From Paramuribaculum sp. (GTDB lineage Bacteria > Bacteroidota > Bacteroidia > Bacteroidales > Muribaculaceae): DNA of 64,000 nt. The notes under the pieces are model-generated. The model was given only the letters and a program-made list of their open reading frames with translations. It made no database searches and was not told the DNA's origin. The stretch lies in NCBI GenBank assembly GCA_022511125.1, contig JAFLSD010000002.1, forward strand, positions 124,001 through 188,000. The letters run 5' to 3'. Made by a program: the position numbers and the translations under genes. Shown here in pieces: positions 57,752-64,000 of the stretch; the stretch's first letter is position 1; each line of letters begins with the position of its first letter.

Positions 57752-58470
57752 AAAAAATAGCAATTTTCTTAATAGCGGCGCTTCTGTGCGTCGCGGGCCT
57801 TCAGGCGAGGACTTTCGTTCTCGCCACTGGCGTTTCTAATTATGGGGGTGCTAACAATCTGACACAAACCACCAAGGATGCGAAACAGTTCAAAAAAGTG
57901 ATGGAAACCCAGACGAAAGACATCACATTGCTAACGAGCAGCAACGTGACCAAAGCCAAGCTTCTGGAAGCCTTGAGAGCCATCTGCAACCGCGCTCAGC
58001 AGGGCGACAATATCATCTTCTTCTATAGCGGGCACGGTATGCCGGGCGCAATCTGCGCATACGACACGCCGGTTTCCTACGACGACATCGTGGGTCTTCT
58101 GTCGAAATCGAAGGCGAGCGCAAAAATATGCTTTATCGATGCATGCCACGCAGGTACGGCGGTCGACTCCTCGAGAGGTACGGAATGGACCGGCGCGGTG
58201 AACGGCACCCAGGACCAAGTGTTCATCGTATCTTGCCGCCCGGAGGAGCTGTCGGTAGAAAGCCCCACTTTGGGAGCAGGATTTTTCACCCAGGCTCTTC
58301 TCAACGGCCTGGTTGGCAAGAGCGATGAAAACGGCGACAAGAAAATCACGGTCCTGGAACTATTCAAATATATCCACGGTGACGTGATCCGTCGCAGCAA
58401 AGACCGCCAACACCCTCAGCTGATAGCACCGAAAAGCATGTATAACACCGTTGTGACCAAGTGGAAATGA
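57748..58470 (+). CDS. Exported caspase-like (C14) peptidase
   Basis: 240 residues. Signal peptide (IAIFLIAALLCVAGLQA) followed directly by a caspase fold: start RTFVLATGVSNY, catalytic His96 in IIFFYSGHGMPG, catalytic Cys133 in ICFIDACHAGTA. It is a single domain, with no repeat or death-fold partner. Export is unusual, as most bacterial caspase-like proteins are cytosolic. The ATG overlaps the acidic-protein stop by 4 bp, so the pair is co-translated. The acidic protein may be its partner or substrate, which is inference. Confidence 0.88.
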   Translation: MKKIAIFLIAALLCVAGLQARTFVLATGVSNYGGANNLTQTTKDAKQFKKVMETQTKDITLLTSSNVTKAKLLEALRAICNRAQQGDNIIFFYSGHGMPGAICAYDTPVSYDDIVGLLSKSKASAKICFIDACHAGTAVDSSRGTEWTGAVNGTQDQVFIVSCRPEELSVESPTLGAGFFTQALLNGLVGKSDENGDKKITVLELFKYIHGDVIRRSKDRQHPQLIAPKSMYNTVVTKWK

Positions 58471-58496
58471 CCGCTTGTATTTCGCCGGAAAGCGAT

Positions 58497-58528
58497 TTCG
58501 TCAAATAATCCCAAAGGTTCAAACGATA
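58497..58528 (+). promoter_or_regulatory. 32-bp shared upstream element, copy 2
   Basis: Second copy of the 56812 element, again exactly 36 nt before the -7 box (TAACTTTG at 58565-58572). The equal spacing argues for a functional activator site rather than chance duplication. Confidence 0.8.
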
Positions 58529-58564
58529 TGACCGAAAAAATTTGACAAGCCGCATAGGGGCGTA

Positions 58565-58572
58565 TAACTTTG
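58565..58572 (+). promoter_or_regulatory. -7 box of the second acidic-protein gene
   Basis: TAACTTTG followed by CAACGG, 31 nt before the ATG at 58604. Confidence 0.7.
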
Positions 58573-58603
58573 CAACGGAAAACAAATTAAACCCTACTAA
58601 GAT

Positions 58604-59305
58604 ATGAATACAAAATCAATCAATCAGAAAAACAACAAAAAGTCGGACAACGACAAATTGGGTTACGTAGCGACAGCTGCAGCGGCCGCCGGTTTAGGCG
58701 TAGCCGGCACGGCTATGGCAACAAACATCGGCGACGAACTTCCCACAGAAGACGATGAGGCAGCTGCAAACATCGCAGCTCAGGGCGGCGCTTCACATGC
58801 CATTCACGAAACCGAGACGGTAGTTACGGAAACCGAAAATGTCCATCAGAGCCATCATTCGCATCACTCTTCGCATCACGAAGAGACTCAGGAAATCTAT
58901 GACGAGACTCCTTCGGACACGGACGAGCTGGCTCAGGCCATCCTCAACGAGGAACTTGTAGACCCGAATGACATCGACATGCCCGACGTGATCAATTTCG
59001 ACGAAATCGGCACAATCTACACAGTGAACGGCGAAAGCTACACCGCCGCTACATTCCACGACATGAACGGCAACGAATTTGCGTTGGTTGACGTAGACGG
59101 CGACGGAGTGTTCGACAATGTGTCGGATATGAACGCAAATCCGATCGATAGCGTGAGCCAGGAACTCCTGTCGATGAACGACATCACGGTGGACGATGCC
59201 GAATTCAACCTCATGGGCGACGACGTGACTTATCTGGCCGCCAACGACGATATACCAATCGACGAGTTCGGAGCCGATTCATTCCTCGACGATATCATCT
59301 CATAA
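58604..59305 (+). CDS. Acidic protein with Gly/Ala membrane segment (paralogue 2)
   Basis: 233 residues. The N-terminal part (Lys/Asn-rich, then LGYVATAAAAAGLGVAGTA) is clearly related to the protein at 56912. The acidic tail differs: a His-rich patch (HQSHHSHHSSHH, about 84-97) and a calcium-loop-like motif DVDGDGVFDN (about 164-173), resembling an EF-hand or dockerin loop. Function unknown. It starts a second transcript of the cluster that continues into the FHA, PP2C and kinase genes (4 nt gap to the FHA gene). Confidence 0.75.
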   Translation: MNTKSINQKNNKKSDNDKLGYVATAAAAAGLGVAGTAMATNIGDELPTEDDEAAANIAAQGGASHAIHETETVVTETENVHQSHHSHHSSHHEETQEIYDETPSDTDELAQAILNEELVDPNDIDMPDVINFDEIGTIYTVNGESYTAATFHDMNGNEFALVDVDGDGVFDNVSDMNANPIDSVSQELLSMNDITVDDAEFNLMGDDVTYLAANDDIPIDEFGADSFLDDIIS

Positions 59306-59309
59306 ACTT

Positions 59310-60053
59310 ATGGCAGAAGAGATTTTATTAGGATTCAACTGTATGAATCCCCAATGCGGTCAGCTCATCAAATTCCGCAGACCTGAAAAGGCAGGGGTTT
59401 ACAACGTGCAGTGTCCGCACTGCGGAGCTACAAGGAAGATGAAGCTCCCGGGTTCAGACGGCGGACCATCTCAACCTCAGGAGCCCGAAAAGCCGAAGAT
59501 ACCCGACAATTCCGGAAAAGACCGCATCCAGCATCCTAAAGATCTCCTTATCGACGAGACACACGAATTCATTTGCCCGCACTGCAACGAGCAGGAAATA
59601 TCGCTTTCCCCAACGGTCAAGGATATAGGTCAGAAGGAGGTGACGTGCCCCTACTGCAAGGGAAAGATAGGAGTTTATATCAAAAAACCGACAATCATTA
59701 TCGACAAGGCTGTTTTGTCAATCCCCGTAACGAGAGGCAAACTGGTGCTCCTTCGCAAGTTTACAAAAAAGGAATATCCTTTGGAAGACGGCTCTAACGT
59801 CGTGGGACGATATGACGAAAGCGACATGCCCGACATTGCGGTTAAAAACGACAACACCGTGTCGCGGCGGTCGATACGCATCGACGTGAACCGCACCGAG
59901 GCAGGGAATACCTTCAAACTGACGGTCCAGAAGGCCACGAACCCCGTGCTCTACAACAATCAGCCATTGGAAATCGGCGAGTCGATCTATCTCAATTTCG
60001 GCGATACGATAATACTGGGCAAGACCAAATTCAGATTCGAAAAAGACTTTTGA
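59310..60053 (+). CDS. Double zinc-ribbon - FHA protein
   Basis: 247 residues. Two zinc ribbons come first (CMNPQC with CPHCG; then CPHCNEQE with CPYCKGK), followed by a linker and a C-terminal FHA domain (about 160-247: NVVGRYDESDMPDIAV, NDNTVSRRSIRI, LYNNQPLE). No membrane segment. It is probably a cytosolic phosphothreonine reader for the kinase encoded two genes downstream. Its stop overlaps the PP2C start (TGATG). Confidence 0.87.
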   Translation: MAEEILLGFNCMNPQCGQLIKFRRPEKAGVYNVQCPHCGATRKMKLPGSDGGPSQPQEPEKPKIPDNSGKDRIQHPKDLLIDETHEFICPHCNEQEISLSPTVKDIGQKEVTCPYCKGKIGVYIKKPTIIIDKAVLSIPVTRGKLVLLRKFTKKEYPLEDGSNVVGRYDESDMPDIAVKNDNTVSRRSIRIDVNRTEAGNTFKLTVQKATNPVLYNNQPLEIGESIYLNFGDTIILGKTKFRFEKDF

Positions 60054-60967
60054 TGGAAATAACGATAAGCCGCCCCTATTCATTCATTCAGTTGGGAAGA
60101 CGCAAAAACCAAGAGGATGCGCGTTTTCCCGATGTCGACTCTCCCGAAAGCGGCAAGACGGCTTTCGTGGTATGCGACGGTGTAGGCGGTCAGGATAAAG
60201 GAGAAGTGGCAAGCCGCATTGTGGCCGACACGATCGGCAAAGCGATGAATGGCTATGACCTCAACAAGCCTTTCGGGTGCAAAGAATTCAGCCGCGTGCT
60301 TGAAAAAACTTATCAAGCTCTGAATTCGGCAGCCACCCGCGAGAACCGGGATATGGCGACCACTATGACGTTTGTGTGTTTTCACGGCGGAGGTGTATTC
60401 GCGGCTCATGTCGGCGACAGCCGAATCTATCAGATCCGTCCGGGCGAAGGCGTAATATTCCGTAGCGATGACCATTCGCTCGTGAACGCTCTCGTCCATT
60501 CGGGAAACATTACCCCCGAACAGGCAGAAAACCATCCTCAGAGCAATGTCATCACCCGGTGTCTGAGCCCCTCTTCCGGCGATTCGCTAACGCAAGCTTC
60601 GACCCTTCAGATAACTGATGTTAAGCCGAGAGATTATTTCTTCCTCTGCACCGACGGAGTGGAACATTGCGTGGACGAGAGCACTCTGTGCGATATCCTC
60701 GCGACCGACCGCTCCGACCGCGAAAAGATGGACACGATAGCCAAACTCAGCGCCAACAGTTCGGACAACAACACGGCCTATCTCATAAGAGTGGCCGACG
60801 TGAAAGGCGACTCCTCTCCGGCAGATGCAACGACCGATGACAATCAGAACGGCTCAAGCGATACGGTGATCATCGACGTGCCGCTCGAAACAGTCCGCGA
60901 GACCGACGCCAAAGTGCAAAATTCCTTCGGATCTCGAATCTCCGACTTTCTAAATAAATGGTTTTAA
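60053..60967 (+). CDS. PP2C-family Ser/Thr phosphatase
   Basis: Metal-dependent phosphatase likely to counter the adjacent kinase. 304 residues from the ATG at 60053. All metal-binding motifs are present: RRKNQEDARF, VVCDGVGGQDKGE (Asp42), AAHVGDSRIYQ, LCTDGVEHCV and DNNTAYLI. A disordered acidic tail follows the catalytic domain (about 250-304). The start overlaps the FHA stop and the kinase gene begins 3 nt after its stop, so all three are coupled. It is cytosolic. Confidence 0.93.
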   Translation: MEITISRPYSFIQLGRRKNQEDARFPDVDSPESGKTAFVVCDGVGGQDKGEVASRIVADTIGKAMNGYDLNKPFGCKEFSRVLEKTYQALNSAATRENRDMATTMTFVCFHGGGVFAAHVGDSRIYQIRPGEGVIFRSDDHSLVNALVHSGNITPEQAENHPQSNVITRCLSPSSGDSLTQASTLQITDVKPRDYFFLCTDGVEHCVDESTLCDILATDRSDREKMDTIAKLSANSSDNNTAYLIRVADVKGDSSPADATTDDNQNGSSDTVIIDVPLETVRETDAKVQNSFGSRISDFLNKWF

Positions 60968-60969
60968 CT

Positions 60970-62574
60970 ATGGCAGAAGAAAGCAAAGACGCACCGAAAA
61001 CGACACTCGACATAGGCACCATGCTCGACAGCGGGGAGGCCCGCTACCACATAATCGACATTCTCGGCCAAGGAGGCTTCGGAATCACTTATTTGGTATC
61101 CTGTGAGCTGATAGTCAACAACGTGCCAACATTCGGCACGTTTGCCATCAAAGAACATTTCCCTACGGCTTTCAGCGACAGGCAAGACAGCACCGTGATC
61201 CCCAGACCCGAAAAAAAGGAGGAATACGAACGCAGTCTCAGAGACTTCATATCGGAAGCCAAGAAACTCCACATGCTGGGCACCCGCAACGACAACATAG
61301 TGAAAGTCAACGAGGTGTTCGAGACCAACGGAACGGCCTATTATGTGATGCAATATATTCACGGCAAGTCGCTTTCTTCTTATGTAACGGCCAAAAGAAA
61401 ACTCCCCTACGGCGAAGCCATAACCCTGCTATCTCCCATCATGGACGCAGTAGGGTTTTTGCATTCCTCGCGCATCAACCATCTCGACATAAAACCCGAC
61501 AACATCATGCTCCACGAGCGTGAGAAAAACACTTTCCAGCCCGTACTCATCGATTTCGGCCTGAGCGTCCATTTCAAGAAAAACGGCGATAAAACCTCTC
61601 CCAAAGGAGTGCAGGGCGTGAGCGAAGGTTATTCTCCACTCGAACAATATGCAGGCGTGAAAGAATTCAATCCGGCCACCGATATATACGCCCTCGCGGC
61701 CACGCTTCTGTATATGCTCACGGGCGAAGTGCCCAGAGGCGCTTCGGAGATAAAACTTGCCGACATCAAGGCTACATTGAACGCCGTCAACGAAAAGAGC
61801 GCAAAAGATCAGCCACAAATCCCCGATTACGCCATCACGGCCATCTGCAACGCCATGCGCAAATCCGACGAGGACCGTACGCAATCGGTGGGACAGTTCA
61901 AATCCGAGTTGCAGATCAACTCCCCGAGCGATGAAACGGCTCCTATCGACTTCACTCAGAAGAACAGTGGAGGAATATCGCGCAACATGCTATATTTCGT
62001 CATCATAGCAATAAGCTTGCTTGTCATAATAGTAGGATTTATCGTTCTAAAGCCGAAAGGGTCGAAAAAAGCCCGGATAGCCGAAGAACCCGATCCAGTG
62101 GAAACGGTAGCGGAAAACACAGAACTTGTAGCGCAAGCGGAATCTGATACCGGTGAGGGATTTTTCGACAAATTAAGCTCCATAATCTTCGGAGGAGCAC
62201 CCGACATGAAAGAAATCGAGGCTTCCATAGCGGAACAGAAGAGACAAGCCTCACAAGCGAAGAAAGACGAAAAGAAAAAACGTAAGGAGACAGCATCATC
62301 GTCGAACGATAGTAACTTTGACGATTACCAGGAGCCGGAAACACCAAAAATCACAAACGGCACTTTAAATCTCGGTTACGGATCATGGAAAGGAGGCATC
62401 AAAAACGGCAAACCGGACGGCAAAGGCACCCTGACCTTCTCGTCCACCCACAAAATAGGCGACTACACAGCCAATCCGGGCGATTATTTCACGGGTCAAT
62501 ATTATGACGGCTATCCTGCCAGCGGCAAGCTATACGACAGTAGCGGAACTCTCTTAAAAACAATAATATTATGA
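60970..62574 (+). CDS. Transmembrane Ser/Thr kinase with MORN-like tail
   Basis: About 534 residues from ATG 60970. The kinase domain at about 24-310 holds GQGGFGITYLV, Lys61 (AIKEHF), Glu96, the catalytic loop HLDIKPDN (Asp173) and DFG Asp195; RD-type Arg is replaced by Leu. A membrane helix (341-360) leads to a charged linker and a C-terminal part with MORN-like motifs (YGSWKGGIKNGKPDGKGTL, YFTGQYYDGYPASGKLY). The kinase is cytosolic and the MORN part outside. It is coupled to the PP2C gene and overlaps the next gene by 4 bp. Confidence 0.92.
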   Translation: MAEESKDAPKTTLDIGTMLDSGEARYHIIDILGQGGFGITYLVSCELIVNNVPTFGTFAIKEHFPTAFSDRQDSTVIPRPEKKEEYERSLRDFISEAKKLHMLGTRNDNIVKVNEVFETNGTAYYVMQYIHGKSLSSYVTAKRKLPYGEAITLLSPIMDAVGFLHSSRINHLDIKPDNIMLHEREKNTFQPVLIDFGLSVHFKKNGDKTSPKGVQGVSEGYSPLEQYAGVKEFNPATDIYALAATLLYMLTGEVPRGASEIKLADIKATLNAVNEKSAKDQPQIPDYAITAICNAMRKSDEDRTQSVGQFKSELQINSPSDETAPIDFTQKNSGGISRNMLYFVIIAISLLVIIVGFIVLKPKGSKKARIAEEPDPVETVAENTELVAQAESDTGEGFFDKLSSIIFGGAPDMKEIEASIAEQKRQASQAKKDEKKKRKETASSSNDSNFDDYQEPETPKITNGTLNLGYGSWKGGIKNGKPDGKGTLTFSSTHKIGDYTANPGDYFTGQYYDGYPASGKLYDSSGTLLKTIIL

Positions 62575-63674
62575 TAAAATACCTAATAGTCACAACATTC
62601 CTGCTGAGTGGACTTTTCTGTTTCGGCCGAACATTCGAACAAACCGATTCGGCAAACAAGGAGCTTGCCCGCGTGAGCCCGTCGCCCATTGCCGACCTTC
62701 CGGCAGACTGCGACACGATTCTGACCGTCGACGGCTTCAACATACGGGTCGTAAAGAAAGCAGGCGACCCTAAACATATCGGACTCGATCTATTTTCTGA
62801 CCAGATGAAAAACGATGCGGACGCCGAAATGCTCAACTATATCGAAGCAGCTCTTGCCGTGAAAGCGCGAGACATTGCCTTAGACGGCTATGAGAACGTG
62901 AAAATAACCACGGGCAAAATCGACGATCTGCGCAAACTCTCGCCCGACCTCCCCTGCTCTATCAGCAATCGCGACGGCAAGGAGCTTCAGATCAGCTGGC
63001 TGACCGACGACGTGGCCTTCAAAGTGGTCGTGCCCGTGAGCTACGATCTTGCCAAAGGAGGCTCCCGCGCCGATATCGAAAACCGCTTCATTTCTTCTGT
63101 CAAGAAGGCTCGCGGACAGAAACCGAAATCACCCGTAATCGAAAGCCATAACCTCCAGGCTTACGGCGACTCGCTGGAAATGCTTCAAGGATCGTCATAT
63201 CAGCGCCGCGCCATAAACCGCAACCTCTATTTCAATGTCGACACACTGATGTCACCTGTCTGGGACGCAAACCATCCCGTAGAATCGATAGCCAACCTCT
63301 TCCTGAACCCGTCGGATATATACGGCAACGTGGCTATGGACGTCAGATTCGTCAAACATGAATATGGAGAACAGGAAACCCTCACCACCGACGTGAACAG
63401 CTTTCTGGCTGCGGCAGAACAGGACGGCTGCACTCCTTATTGGGGCTTGGAACGCTTCGAGAACGGCAAACTTCAAGGCGCCCTGTTCCTCTATAACTGG
63501 AGCCAGGGATATGACCACGTGCTGAAAATCGAACTTGTGCCGGAAGATATAATCGCAGGCAGAGGAACCGTCAAGGCCCGTGCAAGCCTCTACATTCCCT
63601 CCAACAACGTGAAAAATCTCTTTGAGCCATACATTTCCTCTGATCACAAACCACAATTCACAGTCGGAAAATGA
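62571..63674 (+). CDS. Secreted protein of unknown function
   Basis: 367 residues, not recognised. A signal peptide (IVTTFLLSGLFCFG) is followed by a beta-rich region and a middle segment with charged helices. No catalytic motif seen. It overlaps the kinase gene by 4 bp (ATGA), and the following gene overlaps it the same way, so it belongs to the kinase operon. It may be a periplasmic ligand or target of the MORN part of the kinase; this is position-based inference. Confidence 0.7.
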   Translation: MIKYLIVTTFLLSGLFCFGRTFEQTDSANKELARVSPSPIADLPADCDTILTVDGFNIRVVKKAGDPKHIGLDLFSDQMKNDADAEMLNYIEAALAVKARDIALDGYENVKITTGKIDDLRKLSPDLPCSISNRDGKELQISWLTDDVAFKVVVPVSYDLAKGGSRADIENRFISSVKKARGQKPKSPVIESHNLQAYGDSLEMLQGSSYQRRAINRNLYFNVDTLMSPVWDANHPVESIANLFLNPSDIYGNVAMDVRFVKHEYGEQETLTTDVNSFLAAAEQDGCTPYWGLERFENGKLQGALFLYNWSQGYDHVLKIELVPEDIIAGRGTVKARASLYIPSNNVKNLFEPYISSDHKPQFTVGK

Positions 63675-64000
63675 AATCAAGCTTAATCAGAATCATATTG
63701 TTCGGAATCTTCTTCTGCGGCTGCACTTTGGCGAAAGCCCAGCTTTCGGCCGACGATTTTCTCGATCGCAGTTATGAAATTCAATCGGACGAAGCTTATT
63801 TCTCAGCCATGGGATTTGGCGACAATGCAGACAACGCCTATCAGGGTGTCGTTGTGGAATTGCTCGAAGTAATAAACCAGGCGAGACGCAACGAACGCTT
63901 GACCGACTTGAGAAAAAACGACATAGAGATGTTTATAGAGAAACTCTACACAGAAGGTGACGTATATGACCTTCTGCTCTATGTCCCTAAGGACAAAGTG
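63671..64000 (+). CDS. Secreted protein, partial (runs off the window)
   Basis: The first 110 codons are visible and in frame to the last base. The signal peptide (LIRIILFGIFFCGCTLAKA) is followed by helical sequence (VVVELLEVINQARRNERL, DIEMFIEKLY). It overlaps the upstream gene by 4 bp (ATGA), so the kinase operon continues beyond this window. Not recognised. Confidence 0.65.
   Translation, partial: MKSSLIRIILFGIFFCGCTLAKAQLSADDFLDRSYEIQSDEAYFSAMGFGDNADNAYQGVVVELLEVINQARRNERLTDLRKNDIEMFIEKLYTEGDVYDLLLYVPKDKV

Noticed and set aside
55734-64000. Type VI secretion threonine-phosphorylation pathway
   Set aside because: Kinase, phosphatase and FHA proteins are present but no secretion-system gene is seen in the window.

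Overview
The window looks like chromosomal DNA of a gut-type member of the Bacteroidales; the gene content resembles Muribaculaceae or near relatives, but family level is inference. Evidence: many promoters carry the Bacteroidetes -7 box (TAnnTTTG), Shine-Dalgarno sequences are mostly absent, there is a SusC/SusD pair, and there are DUF4296, DUF4421, M16, meso-DAP dehydrogenase and LytTR proteins typical of the order. No tRNA, rRNA, CRISPR array or intact insertion sequence was seen.

Layout. 0-13.2 kb is housekeeping: tgt, an LptF/G-type permease, a convergent lspA - DUF4296 lipoprotein - small protein run, a TraR/DksA-like protein, ileS, glyA, lgt, a secreted Ser/Thr-rich protein, a Dabb protein, an HsdR_N-like protein and holA. 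13.3-19.8 kb is a visibly AT-richer block: PhoB/PhoR-like two-component system, a PiT phosphate transporter with a PhoU-like tail, a small PLD-like protein, a phosphate-type (OprO/OprP) porin and a tiny gene relic. It reads as a phosphate-uptake unit, and a 19-bp inverted repeat overlaps the transporter start codon. 19.9-25.8 kb holds rubrerythrin, trkA-trkH, a FucO-like alcohol dehydrogenase and an AT-rich orphan radical SAM gene. 25.9-40.5 kb has an M16 peptidase, an SGNH esterase, an orphan susC-susD pair whose -33 region is a run of nine G, alanine dehydrogenase and a secreted GH2 beta-galactosidase with an extra N-terminal domain and a structured leader. 40.5-41.2 kb is non-coding, with several terminator hairpins and a duplicated one. 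41.2-46.8 kb is a minus-strand run: pta, ackA, ddh, an alanine/glycine symporter, a SufT-like protein and lpxH.

47.05-52.2 kb is an isolated phage head module: acidic scaffold-like protein, SU10-like major capsid protein, connector-like protein, short portal protein, amidase and two small proteins. No terminase, tail or integrase is next to it. 52.3-55.6 kb has a secreted choloylglycine-hydrolase-family enzyme, a DUF4421 protein and endonuclease IV.

55.7-64.0 kb, which runs off the window, is the most unusual part. It is a signalling cluster made of a stand-alone LytTR regulator, two FHA/zinc-ribbon proteins, a PP2C phosphatase, a transmembrane Ser/Thr kinase with a MORN-like tail, an exported caspase-like peptidase, two paralogous acidic membrane-anchored proteins and two secreted proteins of unknown function. 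Both acidic-protein genes are preceded by the same 32-bp element (31/32 identical), placed exactly 36 nt before the -7 box in each case. This suggests co-regulation, perhaps by the LytTR protein. I propose an envelope-spanning Ser/Thr phospho-signalling system with a caspase-type effector; its function is unknown.
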